DNA from: Salinispora arenicola
Lineage (GTDB): Bacteria; Actinomycetota; Actinomycetes; Mycobacteriales; Micromonosporaceae
Reading direction: 5' to 3'
Length of the DNA stretch: 64,000 bases
Assembly: GCF_006716065.1 (NCBI RefSeq)
Contig: NZ_VFOL01000001.1
Location: forward strand, 558,001 to 622,000
The notes under the pieces were generated by a model that did no database searches, was not told the origin of the DNA, and saw only the letters and a list, made by a program, of their open reading frames with translations. A program made the translations under genes and the position numbers. Shown one piece after another: positions 17,174 through 25,823 of this stretch. How positions within the stretch are numbered: the stretch's first letter is position 1; each line of letters opens with the position of its first letter.

Positions 17174-18853
17174 GTGAACCGTCGTCCCTTCGACCCGCGC
17201 CTGCTGCGGCGGGTTCCCGCGGCCCGGCGCGACCTCGCCGTGCTCGCGCTACTCGGCGTGCTCGCCGCGGGCCTGGTGTTGGCGCAGGCGACGGCGCTCG
17301 CGGTGCTGCTCGCCACCGCGTTCGACGGACGACTCGACCGGCCCGCGCTGGCCGGCTTCATCGCCGCGGTCAGTGCCCGGTCGCTGCTGGTGTGGGCGCA
17401 GGGGACCGTGTCGGCGCGGGTCGCCGCGACGGTCAAGGCGGCGCTGCGGGTCGAGCTACTCGACGCGGTCGGCCGGCACGGCCCGACCTGGGTCGCCGGA
17501 CAGCGGGCGGGGCAGCTGGCCACGCTGACCGGGCGAGGACTGGACGCACTGGACGCCTACTTCACCGGATACCTGCCACAGCTCGTACTCAGCGTCACCG
17601 TGCCGGTCGCCGTCATCGCCCGGATCTTCGTCGCCGACTGGAGTTCCGCCCTCATCATCGCGGTCACCCTGCCCCTCATCCCGATCTTCGGCGCGCTGCT
17701 GGGCTGGCAGGCACAGGCCGCGACGGAGCGCCAGTGGCGGCGTCTGGCGACGCTCGGCGGGCACTTCCTGGACATGATCGCCGGGCTCCCGACGCTGCGG
17801 GCGTTCGGCCGGGCTCGGGCACAGACCGAGGTGGTCCGCCGGATGGCCGACGGGCACCGGATCGCGACGATGCAAACGCTCCGCATCGCGTTCCTCTCCG
17901 CGCTGGTGCTGGAACTGGTCGCCACCCTGTCCGTCGCGCTGGTCGCGGTTCCGGTCGGTGTCCGGCTACTCGGCGGCGGGCTGACCCTACAGACCGCGCT
18001 GCTCGTGCTGCTGCTCACTCCCGAGGCGTACCTGCCGCTGCGAACGGCCGGTAGCCGCTTCCACGCCAGCATGGAAGGGCTGACCGCGCTGGACGAGGCG
18101 CTCACGCTCTCCGCCGCGGCACCGCAGGCCGACACCGGGCGGGGCCGGGCCGAGGCGGACGGCCGGGGCGTCATCCGGCTCGAGGGTGTGACCGTCGCCT
18201 ACGACCGGACCACGGCCCTACACGACGTCACGCTCACCATCCGGCCAGGCGAGCGGATCGCGGTGGTCGGACCAAGCGGTGCCGGCAAGAGCACGCTGCT
18301 GAACCTGCTACTCGGGTTCGTCACGCCCACCTCCGGCCGGGTCACCGTGGACGGCGTCGACCTGGCCCAGGCCAACCTGGACGCCTGGCGCCGCCAGGTC
18401 GCCTGGGTGCCGCAGCGAGCGCATCTCTTCGCCGCCTCGATGGCGGATAACATCCGTCTCGGCGCCCCCGACACACCCGACGCCGAACTGGCCGACGCCG
18501 TGCGGGACGCCGCGCTCACCGACGTCGTCGCCACGCTTCCCGAAGGGCTGGCCACCCCGCTCGGTGAGCGAGGGCACGGTCTGTCCAGTGGTCAGCGACA
18601 GCGGGTGGCGCTGGCCCGCGCGTTCCTGCGGGACGCACCGATAGTGCTGCTCGACGAGCCGACCGCCCGCCTGGACTCAAGCAGCGAGTCGGCCGTACTC
18701 GAAGCCACCCGGGCCCTGGTGTCCGGCCGCACGGCGCTGCTCGTCGCCCACCGTCCCGCGCTGCTGGCCGACGCACACCGCGTGCTGCGGGTCGCCGACG
18801 GGCGGGTCACCGAACTCACCCCGGCCCCCAGCGGAAGGGCGACGGCCCGATGA
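17174..18853 (+). CDS. cydD: Thiol reductant ABC exporter subunit CydD
   Basis: A 559-residue half-transporter with an N-terminal six-helix exporter domain (about 15-320) and a C-terminal ATPase. The ATPase shows Walker A GPSGAGKST, signature LSSGQRQRVALARAF, Walker B IVLLDEPTARLD and the H-loop VAHRP. With CydC it exports glutathione/cysteine to the outer face of the membrane, which is needed for cytochrome bd assembly. GTG start. The gene overlaps cydC by 4 bases (ATGA). The cydAB oxidase genes are not adjacent; instead the BlaI/M56 pair lies upstream. Confidence 0.9.
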   Translation: MNRRPFDPRLLRRVPAARRDLAVLALLGVLAAGLVLAQATALAVLLATAFDGRLDRPALAGFIAAVSARSLLVWAQGTVSARVAATVKAALRVELLDAVGRHGPTWVAGQRAGQLATLTGRGLDALDAYFTGYLPQLVLSVTVPVAVIARIFVADWSSALIIAVTLPLIPIFGALLGWQAQAATERQWRRLATLGGHFLDMIAGLPTLRAFGRARAQTEVVRRMADGHRIATMQTLRIAFLSALVLELVATLSVALVAVPVGVRLLGGGLTLQTALLVLLLTPEAYLPLRTAGSRFHASMEGLTALDEALTLSAAAPQADTGRGRAEADGRGVIRLEGVTVAYDRTTALHDVTLTIRPGERIAVVGPSGAGKSTLLNLLLGFVTPTSGRVTVDGVDLAQANLDAWRRQVAWVPQRAHLFAASMADNIRLGAPDTPDAELADAVRDAALTDVVATLPEGLATPLGERGHGLSSGQRQRVALARAFLRDAPIVLLDEPTARLDSSSESAVLEATRALVSGRTALLVAHRPALLADAHRVLRVADGRVTELTPAPSGRATAR

Positions 18854-20685
18854 GTGTGTCCGACCCGACCGGCCGCCCCGATGGCCCCCGGGCCGACCGC
18901 ACCGACGGCGATGCCGCGCCGGCGGCACCCGGCCCTACCGGCGCACCCGAGTGGGTGGTACTGCGGCTGGCCCGCCCGTACCTGAACCGGCTACTCGGAG
19001 CGGGTCTGCTCGCCGCCGCCACCGAGTTCGCCGCGCTGGCCCTGATGTCCACCGCGACGTGGCTGCTGATGAGCGCCGCCGGCCGCCCACCACTGGACCG
19101 GTTGACGGTGGCGATCGTCGCCGTCCGTGCGCTCGCCATCGGGCGGGGCGTGCTCCGCTACACCGAACGACTGGCCGGCCACGACGCGGTACTGCGGCTG
19201 GTCACCGACGTCCGTACCCGCGTCTTCGCGGCCCTGGCCGCCCGACGGGACAACTCCGGGCAGCGCTCCGGCGACGCACTGAGCAGGTTGGTGTCCGACG
19301 TGGAGGCCGTTCAGGACCTGCTGCTACGAGTCCTCGTCCCGGCCACCGCGGCAGGGCTGGTCAGCGTGGTGGCCGTCGCCACGGCAACGTTCGTCTCGCC
19401 GGCCGCCGCCGGAACGCTCGCGGTCGGGCTGCTGCTCGCGGGTGTCGCGCTGCCGATACTCGCCACCGCGTTGACCCGACACGCCGCAGCCGAACTGGCG
19501 CCGCTACGGGGTGCCCTGGCCACCGATGCCGTCGATCTGACCCAGGGCGCCGCCGAGCTCGCCGCCTTTGGTGCCACCAGCCAGGCCCGGGGGGTGGCGT
19601 CCGATCGGATCCAACGGCTGGCCCGAATCGAGCGGCGGCTGGCCGCGACCGGGTTCGCAGTGGACGCGCTCGGCGTGCTGGTGGCGGGACTGACCGCCGC
19701 GGCGGTGGTGCTGGTGGCCCTGGCCGACGGCGTGGACGGTGTGCTGGTCGGCGTGCTCGCCGTCGGCACGCTGGTCGCCGTCGAGGTCGCACTCGCCCTC
19801 GTCGGCGCCGCCCGGCAGTGGACCGGCCTCCGCGCCGGCCTCACCCGGGTCGCGGTACTGCTGCGGGAGGCCCCGGCAACGACCGCCGCCGTGCCACCGA
19901 CCGGGCCCTCCCCCACCGCCGTGGGGATCCGGTTCAGCGATGTCACCGTCCGCTACCGCGCCGAGGGGCCAGCCGCCCTCGACCGGTTCCACCTGGACCT
20001 ACCGCCCGGCCGGCGGATCGCCGTTGTCGGCCCGAGCGGCGCCGGCAAGAGCACCCTCGCCGCCGTCCTCACCGGTAGCGTACGGCCGACCGGAGGGCAG
20101 ATCCTCCTGGATGGCCGGGACCTCTCCACCTACCCGGCGGAAGTTCTTCCCCGGATCGTCGGGGGCCTGCTCGCCGAGGCGTACGTGTTCCATGCCACCG
20201 TCCGTGAGAACCTGCTGCTCGGACGGCCCGGCGCGGGAGAGGGCGACCTGGCCGCGGCGACCGCCACCGCGGGCCTGGCGGACTGGCTCCGTGCGCAGCC
20301 CGAGGGCTGGGACACCGTGGTGGGCGAGCAGGGCGGGCAGCTTTCCGGCGGCCAACGGCAGCGACTCGCGCTGGCCCGGGCCCTGCTCGCCGAGCCGGCG
20401 GTGCTCGTGCTCGACGAGCCGACCGAGGGGCTCGACCCGGTAGCGGCGGACGACGTGCTGGCGTCCGTGTTGGCCGCCACCCCGGCCCAGCGCTCGGTGC
20501 TGCTGATCAGCCACCGGCTGCGCGGCCTCGACTCGGTGGACGAGATCGTGGTTCTCGAGTCCGGCCGGGTGGTCCAACGCGGTCGACACGCCGATCTGGT
20601 GTCAGCCCCCGGCTGGTACCGGGACCAGTGGCAGCTCCAGGAGGCTGCCGAGCGCGGCTACCTCGCACTCGGCCCGGTGCCCTGA
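18850..20685 (+). CDS. cydC: Thiol reductant ABC exporter subunit CydC
   Basis: A 611-residue partner of CydD. A Pro/Ala/Asp-rich leader of about 30 residues precedes six transmembrane helices with the family motif VRALAIGRGVLRYTERLAGHD. The C-terminal ATPase has GPSGAGKST, LSGGQRQRLALARALL, VLVLDEPTEGLD and ISHRLRGL. The start overlaps the cydD stop. An inverted repeat that may act as a terminator follows directly (20682-20729). Confidence 0.9.
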   Translation: MSVSDPTGRPDGPRADRTDGDAAPAAPGPTGAPEWVVLRLARPYLNRLLGAGLLAAATEFAALALMSTATWLLMSAAGRPPLDRLTVAIVAVRALAIGRGVLRYTERLAGHDAVLRLVTDVRTRVFAALAARRDNSGQRSGDALSRLVSDVEAVQDLLLRVLVPATAAGLVSVVAVATATFVSPAAAGTLAVGLLLAGVALPILATALTRHAAAELAPLRGALATDAVDLTQGAAELAAFGATSQARGVASDRIQRLARIERRLAATGFAVDALGVLVAGLTAAAVVLVALADGVDGVLVGVLAVGTLVAVEVALALVGAARQWTGLRAGLTRVAVLLREAPATTAAVPPTGPSPTAVGIRFSDVTVRYRAEGPAALDRFHLDLPPGRRIAVVGPSGAGKSTLAAVLTGSVRPTGGQILLDGRDLSTYPAEVLPRIVGGLLAEAYVFHATVRENLLLGRPGAGEGDLAAATATAGLADWLRAQPEGWDTVVGEQGGQLSGGQRQRLALARALLAEPAVLVLDEPTEGLDPVAADDVLASVLAATPAQRSVLLISHRLRGLDSVDEIVVLESGRVVQRGRHADLVSAPGWYRDQWQLQEAAERGYLALGPVP

Positions 20686-20729
20686 CCGGCCGAGGCCGGC
20701 GGTCCGAGGTCGGCCCGCTCGCCGGTCAG
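20682..20729 (+). terminator. Inverted repeat at the end of cydC
   Basis: CTGACCGGC (20682-20690) and GCCGGTCAG (20721-20729) form a 9-bp perfect stem around a GC-rich interior that can also pair. It starts on the cydC stop codon. No U-tract. Confidence 0.45.
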
Positions 20730-20889
20730 CGCCCATCGGCCGTTGTCGGGCCCGCTGGCACGTCCGCCTTTCCCGGCCGCCACCGGGGTGCCGACACCAC
20801 AACCCGACGGCGCACACTAGGGTATGTGCGCGTAGTCACCTGCCGGGTGGGCCTGGCGGGTGGGCAGCCCGAAGCACACGGAGGTCAGT

Positions 20890-21780
20890 GTGGCCCGCCA
20901 GTCGCCTCAACGACCCGATTCCGACGAGCCCGAACTCGACGACCCGGCCGCCTCCAGCACCGCGTCGACCGAAGCCACCCGTGCGCTCTGGGCGGAACTA
21001 CGAATCGACCCGGTGGAGATCGCTCTGCCCGCCGGCACCGGCTACACGTTACGGGCGTACCGTCCGGCGCGGGAGCTGACTCCGACCGACGTCGAGGAGC
21101 GCGACCAGGACGACCCCTTCCTCGCCCGCCGCCAGGTGGTGACCGAAGAGGACGACGATGAGGTCGTCATCCTCGACGAGGAGGTCGCCCAGGAGTTCGC
21201 GGAAAGCGACGAGGAGGAGGCCCGCAACGCCCGTCGCGACTCCGGAAGCGACTCGACGGAGGAGTCGCCGGAGTCCGACGAGGACGCAGGCGATGAGGAG
21301 GTGCCGGTCTTCCTCAGTCACAAGGGCCGGTTGCTACTCTTCAAGACGGCCGAGTCCCTGGTCAGTTTCGTGCGGTCCGGCGCCCCCACCGATCTGTCCC
21401 AGCTGGACAGCTGGAGTGAGCTCTCCGAGCGGGTGGAGCCGGATGACGTCGTGCCGCTCGACGAGGACACCTACGAGCTCGATCTGGTCGTGGAGAACCT
21501 GCGTGGTGGGCACGACGCGTGGGATCCGACGCTGCTCATCGAGGCGGGCGAGATCGCCCGTGACCTCTCGTACGCGCTGCGGGTGCCCGCCGTGCTGGAC
21601 ATGCTCTCCACCGGCTCGAGCCTCGACGACCTGGACGAGGCACTACGGGCGGCCGCCAACGGGGGAATCAGTGGTTTCCTCGGCCGACGTCGGCTCAGGA
21701 AGGTCGGGGCACAAACCGCAAGCCTGGGCTGGCGCACCATTGTCGGCAAGATCTCTGCCGTCGTGGACTGGCGCGACTGA
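20890..21780 (+). CDS. Conserved acidic actinobacterial protein, function unknown
   Basis: A 296-residue soluble protein. The N-terminal region includes TRALWAELRIDPVEIALP. The middle (about 85-140) is a very acidic, probably disordered tract rich in Glu/Asp/Ser. The C-terminal domain (about 140-290) is compact, with VPVFLSHKGRLLLFKTAE, LDLVVENLRGG and a basic RRRLRKVG near the end. The GTG at 20890 has GGAGG five bases upstream, so it is preferred over 20860. Homologues are sometimes labelled primosomal or DNA primase, but I see no primase motif. It is 63 bases ahead of the IS110-like gene, same strand. Confidence 0.75.
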   Translation: MARQSPQRPDSDEPELDDPAASSTASTEATRALWAELRIDPVEIALPAGTGYTLRAYRPARELTPTDVEERDQDDPFLARRQVVTEEDDDEVVILDEEVAQEFAESDEEEARNARRDSGSDSTEESPESDEDAGDEEVPVFLSHKGRLLLFKTAESLVSFVRSGAPTDLSQLDSWSELSERVEPDDVVPLDEDTYELDLVVENLRGGHDAWDPTLLIEAGEIARDLSYALRVPAVLDMLSTGSSLDDLDEALRAAANGGISGFLGRRRLRKVGAQTASLGWRTIVGKISAVVDWRD

Positions 21781-21843
21781 CCCGTTCCAGGGAGCATCAT
21801 TCTCTGGCAGAGAAGACCTGTGTCCCGGGAGGAGGACGACGCC

Positions 21844-24114
21844 GTGGCGCTCGTGCGCGTGTACTGCGGTCTGGCCTCGGCGGATCCGGCCGACCGACCG
21901 GCTTCGGCTGGTTCGGCGCTGACGTCCGCTGTAGTCGACGATGCAGGTCGCCTGCTACATATCAGCGAGATCAGCGATGACCCTGCCGGCTATGCCCAGT
22001 TGGTCACGCTGCTCGTGGACCGCTCGGGCGGACCGAGTGGCGCGGCGATCGCCGCGGACAGCGACGACCACACGGTCACCTCCCTACTCAGTGCCGCCGG
22101 TCGGCCGCTCGCGATCGCCGACGACGACTCGGTGGACGACTTCGCCGAACGATTCGCCGACGACGACTCCCCTGAGGAGGTGCAGGCGCCACCGGTCGAG
22201 CGGCGCGCCGTCGGCCTGGCCCGCGCCTTGCAGGCCGGTGCGCTCTCCGCTGTCACACTCCCGGCCCCTCGAGACCTCGCCGGCTACAAACAGGTACTCG
22301 CCGCACACGCCGCGCTCGCCAACGGCCGGCATTCGGCTGCGGTCGCGCTACGCGAAGTGTTGCGCGAGCTGTTCCCGGCAGCCCTGCAGGCATACCCCGA
22401 TCCGGCCGCTCCGGTCGCGCTGGCGGTGCTGGACGCCCTTCCCGAACCCGGGATGCTGGCCGGCCCTGGGCGCGACCAGTCGGCCACTCGGGTCAGCGCG
22501 GACCTCACCGCCGAAGGCGTCGCCGCGTCCGAGGTGATCGAGGCCGCTATCACCGCCCTCCGAGTCGCCATCTCCGAGACCCCACGGCGAGCCTCGGTCA
22601 ACCCCGCCCTGACGGCAGCGGTGTCCACAACGGTCCGGCAGGCTGTCGCCTCGGTCCGGGCCTGCGATGTCGGGTGCGCGGCGCTGGTCGGCGCGCTCGA
22701 CGACCGAGCGGGCTCCCCCGCGCCCGGCCGCCGTGCCGCCACCCGACACGGCGCGCCGCTGGACAAGCCGCCGTCCACCGACGCCGCCCGAACCAGCGGA
22801 CGGCCAGGCGTGCCCCCTCGGCCGGCGACGACCGGTGCTCGCCGTCCCCAGCCCGAGCCGGTGTCGGGCCAGACCCCGCCGCCGTCCCCGCGCCCCCTCG
22901 GCCCGCCACCGGTCGCGCCGGCGCCCGTGGCACCCCCACCGGTGGCGCCGCAGCCGATCGCACCCGCAGCCGTGGCCGGGGCACCGGTCCCTGCGGCACC
23001 CGGTCAGCCGGAGCCGATGCCGAGCCGTGTCGACGCTCCGACGAACCGCCCGATCTCACCGCCACCGCCCCCACCTCCTGGCATCACGCCGATCCCGCCG
23101 TCGCAGCGAGGTTCGATCCCACCGGCCGAGGCCGGAGAGCCGTTCCGGGCCACCTTGACCACTGCGGCGATCCAGGAGGCCCGTGCCGAGCGACAGCGCA
23201 CCGCCACTCCCCCGCGACCCCACACGGCGTCGGAACCGCCGACGCCAAGCGGTGGCTTCAGCGTGACCGACCTCAGCGTGCCGGTGCCCACCCCGCGACC
23301 GGCTCAGGAGCCCGCCCCCCCGGGCTCCCGGGCGAACTGGCCGCTGGTCAACAACGCGGATCCGGCTGACAGTTCGGCGCGCGTTCCCGGGGCAGACACA
23401 TACGGCGGGCAGGGGGTGGACGCCCCGACCGATCCGAGTGCGGAGCGTCGGGTGCCGCCGCCGTGGCTCGCCGACGACATGCCGCAGGAGCCACCGGTAC
23501 TGCGCCTGGTCGAGCCGCCCCCGCTGGCCGATCGCGCGCTACGCGACGGGGCTGATCCACGGCTCGAAATGCCACCGCTACGCCTCGTCGACGAGGGTAA
23601 GCCCAACGATCACCCAGCCGCCAAACGCCCTGCCGGGCAGCAGATGCCGCCGATGGAGCACCGGCCCCCGCCGGTCACCGACGACGGGGATGGCGACCTG
23701 CTCATCTTTGCCCAGGCGAAGTCGGCCTGGTTTGTCGGTCAGAGCGAGGACGACGAGGTGGACTGGTCGTCGCTGAACGACACCGGTTGGCAGGCGGCCG
23801 AGCAGGCCGCGAAGCCGGCCACCGGCTCCGAGACCCCGTCGGGTCTACCCAAGCGGGTACCCCAGGCCAATCTGGTCCCCGGCTCACCGAAGCAGGACGA
23901 CCGTCCCCTGCGGATCGTTCGGGATCCGGCCAGCCTCGCGGAGAACACAACTGGCTACTTCCGTGGCTGGCGTCGGGGTCAGGAGATCGGAGGCTTCGCG
24001 GTTGGTGGCCGCCCGGGTCGCGAGGCCGCTGGCGGCTGGGACTTCACCCGCGACACTGGCGAACGCGACGAGGACCGGAAGTACGAGTACCGCTCAGCCG
24101 GTTACCGGTCCTGA
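21844..24114 (+). CDS. IS110-transposase-like N-terminus fused to proline-rich region and conservon-kinase-type tail
   Basis: A 756-residue protein. Residues 1-205 follow the layout of an IS110 RuvC-like domain: a VYCGLASADP strand, VVDDAGRLLHISEISDDPAGYAQL, AIAAD, LLSAAGRPLAI, VGLARALQAGAL and the linker helix AALREVLRELFPAAL-like near 165-181. The acidic catalytic positions are largely replaced. Residues about 285-600 are Pro/Ala-rich and disordered. The tail holds SAWF (627-630), GLPKR (667-671) with LVPG, and YFRGWRRG, matching the tail of the sensor kinase at 25820. AGGAGG 8 bases before GTG 21844 favours this start over 21820. Probably a regulatory or structural protein, not an active transposase. 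Confidence 0.7.
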   Translation: MALVRVYCGLASADPADRPASAGSALTSAVVDDAGRLLHISEISDDPAGYAQLVTLLVDRSGGPSGAAIAADSDDHTVTSLLSAAGRPLAIADDDSVDDFAERFADDDSPEEVQAPPVERRAVGLARALQAGALSAVTLPAPRDLAGYKQVLAAHAALANGRHSAAVALREVLRELFPAALQAYPDPAAPVALAVLDALPEPGMLAGPGRDQSATRVSADLTAEGVAASEVIEAAITALRVAISETPRRASVNPALTAAVSTTVRQAVASVRACDVGCAALVGALDDRAGSPAPGRRAATRHGAPLDKPPSTDAARTSGRPGVPPRPATTGARRPQPEPVSGQTPPPSPRPLGPPPVAPAPVAPPPVAPQPIAPAAVAGAPVPAAPGQPEPMPSRVDAPTNRPISPPPPPPPGITPIPPSQRGSIPPAEAGEPFRATLTTAAIQEARAERQRTATPPRPHTASEPPTPSGGFSVTDLSVPVPTPRPAQEPAPPGSRANWPLVNNADPADSSARVPGADTYGGQGVDAPTDPSAERRVPPPWLADDMPQEPPVLRLVEPPPLADRALRDGADPRLEMPPLRLVDEGKPNDHPAAKRPAGQQMPPMEHRPPPVTDDGDGDLLIFAQAKSAWFVGQSEDDEVDWSSLNDTGWQAAEQAAKPATGSETPSGLPKRVPQANLVPGSPKQDDRPLRIVRDPASLAENTTGYFRGWRRGQEIGGFAVGGRPGREAAGGWDFTRDTGERDEDRKYEYRSAGYRS

Positions 24115-24118
24115 GGGC

Positions 24119-24154
24119 CGCTGGTGGCGCTCCGGGTCCGGAACGCCACCAGCG
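24119..24154 (+). terminator. Hairpin after the IS110-like gene
   Basis: CGCTGGTGGCG (24119-24129) and CGCCACCAGCG (24144-24154) form an 11-bp perfect stem, 4 bases after the stop of the plus-strand gene. Confidence 0.65.
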
Positions 24155-24297
24155 CGACATCATCGCACAACCCGGGTCAACTGCCGGGGACTGTGCGGTG
24201 ATGTCGGTCTGGCATGCCGTGGCGGGTGGTCAGTACGGCAGCCCCGCGGTCCACTCCGCCGCCCTCGTCGGATCGGGACAGCGCCCCGGGCGCCCGA

Positions 24298-24347
24298 GTG
24301 GCGGGGTGTCCGGCGACGGCCTCGACCGTTGCCGGACACCCCGCCAC
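24298..24347 (-). terminator. Very long hairpin after the conservon GTPase gene
   Basis: The arm at 24298-24319 pairs with 24326-24347 over 22 bp, the outer 17 being perfect and one inner pair a G-U. A six-base loop remains. It lies 9 bases beyond the GTPase stop and insulates the convergent transcription units. Confidence 0.75.
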
Positions 24348-24356
24348 AGTCGTCGC

Positions 24357-24968
24357 TCAGGCCCGCGCGACAGTCCGCGACCGACGCATGGTGAGCACGT
24401 ACTCGACCAGCGAAATAAGCACGTGCTTGGTGGATTCCCGGTTACGGGCGTCGCACGCCACCACCGGCACGTCGCTGGAGATCGCCAACGCGTCCCGGAC
24501 GTCCTGCGGGTTGTGATACTGCATGCCATCGAAGCAGTTGATGGCCACCAGGTAGGGCAGCCGCCGGTGCTCGAAAAAGTCGATCGCCGCGAAGCAGTCG
24601 GCGAGCCGACGAGTGTCGACCAGGACAACCGCACCGATGGCGCCACGGACAAGTTCGTCCCACATGAACCAGAACCGAGTCTGACCGGGCGTACCGAACA
24701 GGTACAGAATCAGGTCTCGGTCGATTGTGATCCGGCCAAAGTCCATGGCCACCGTGGTCGTCGACTTTCCCGGCACCTGCCGATTGTCGTTGACACCCAC
24801 GCTTGCGGAGGTCATGATCGCCTCCGTCGTCAGCGGCGTGATCTCCGAGACCGAGCCGACCAGCGTCGTCTTACCAACGCCGAATCCACCGGCGATGACG
24901 ATCTTCGCCGATGTCACGCGGCCGCTCGGAGTCGGCGGACGCGCCATGTCAGAGCCTGCGAAGTCCAC
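24357..24968 (-). CDS. Conservon GTP-binding protein (CvnD-like, MglA/Arf-type small GTPase)
   Basis: A 203-residue small GTPase. It has the P-loop GGFGVGKTT (27-35), a switch I region with TSASVGV, G3 segment LFGTPGQTRFWFMWD, and AINCFDG in place of a canonical NKxD motif. This pattern defines the ATP/GTP-binding proteins encoded at the end of Streptomyces conservons. The GTG at 24968 gives the usual VDFA opening and overlaps the DUF742 gene by 20 bases; ATG 24947 is possible. It is expected to act with the roadblock and DUF742 proteins at a membrane sensor kinase. Confidence 0.92.
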   Translation of the reverse strand: MDFAGSDMARPPTPSGRVTSAKIVIAGGFGVGKTTLVGSVSEITPLTTEAIMTSASVGVNDNRQVPGKSTTTVAMDFGRITIDRDLILYLFGTPGQTRFWFMWDELVRGAIGAVVLVDTRRLADCFAAIDFFEHRRLPYLVAINCFDGMQYHNPQDVRDALAISSDVPVVACDARNRESTKHVLISLVEYVLTMRRSRTVARA

Positions 24969-25326
24969 TCAGCACCCTCTCCAGCAGTTCAGTGCCCACC
25001 GCGTCGTCCGAGTCGTCCAGAATAGTCGGCTCGTGGACCGCGACCAGGCCGTCGGTCGCCATGTCGGCGATGAGCACCCGGGCCACCCCGAGCGGAAGCT
25101 GCATCCGTGCCGCGATCTCGGCTAACGACTGCACGCGTCCGTCACAGAGCGCGGCGATGTACTGGTGCTCACGGCCGTGTCCGCCGTTGCCGTTGGCAAC
25201 CACCCGCCCGCGCACCGTCGTCTCGATAAGCGCTTCCATCGCGATGTCGAGTCGGGGACGGGTGCGACCACGGGTCACGGCATACGGACGGACCAACGCG
25301 CCGGTCGGTTCGTCACGATCAGTCAT
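24949..25326 (-). CDS. DUF742 protein (conservon CvnC-like)
   Basis: A 125-residue protein with the DUF742 core: ALVRPYAVTRGRTRP, DIAMEALIET and LAEIAARMQLPLGVARVLIADM, which reads as a winged helix-turn-helix. ATG 25326 is preferred because GGAGGAGG lies 11 bases upstream; GTG 25347 would put that element inside the gene. It is the third gene of the conservon operon, between roadblock and GTPase. The molecular role is unproven; in Streptomyces these proteins are part of the signalling complex. Confidence 0.9.
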   Translation of the reverse strand: MTDRDEPTGALVRPYAVTRGRTRPRLDIAMEALIETTVRGRVVANGNGGHGREHQYIAALCDGRVQSLAEIAARMQLPLGVARVLIADMATDGLVAVHEPTILDDSDDAVGTELLERVLSGLRRL

Positions 25327-25418
25327 GTCGCCGCTCACCTCCTCCACACCCGAGACCAGCTAACACCGGTCGGACCCTTGTTGTTGTCGCCCCGCCGACC
25401 ACACGAGTCGGCGAAACG

Positions 25419-25823
25419 TCAGCCCGGCATGCCCGCGGCCGCGCGCGGCTGCGGGGTCAACGCGTCACCCACCCGGTCAACCAGGAGCGCCATCTCGTAA
25501 CCGACCTGCCCCACGTCGGAGCTACGGGCGGCAAGCACCGCGAACGACGAACCATCCGAGATAGACATCAAAAACAGAAAGCCGTTGTCCATCTCGACAA
25601 CCGTCTGAAGCACGGCGCCGCCCTCGAAACAGCGGGCCGCCCCTTGCGTGAGGCTGACCAGACCGGACGCGATGGCGGCCAACTGGTCAGCCCGATCGCG
25701 CGGGAGATCCCGCGAGGCCGCGAGGAGCAGGCCGTCCGCCGACACGGCGACCGCGTGTGCGACTCCCGGCACCCGGTCGGCGAAATTGGCGAGCAGCCAA
25801 CCGAGATCCTGCGTACTAGTCAT
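25419..25823 (-). CDS. Roadblock/LC7 domain protein (conservon CvnB-like)
   Basis: A 134-residue roadblock-fold protein. Typical segments are [46 protein letters not shown] and [16 protein letters not shown]. Such proteins act as scaffolds or GTPase-activating partners of MglA-type GTPases. It overlaps the kinase gene by 4 bases (25820-25823). GGAG lies 12 bases upstream of the ATG. Confidence 0.93.
   Translation of the reverse strand: MTSTQDLGWLLANFADRVPGVAHAVAVSADGLLLAASRDLPRDRADQLAAIASGLVSLTQGAARCFEGGAVLQTVVEMDNGFLFLMSISDGSSFAVLAARSSDVGQVGYEMALLVDRVGDALTPQPRAAAGMPG

Noticed and set aside
21844..24114. Active IS110 insertion sequence
   Set aside because: Catalytic residues and the C-terminal transposase domain are absent, no IS boundaries are seen, and the gene keeps an intact, long, conserved-looking tail.
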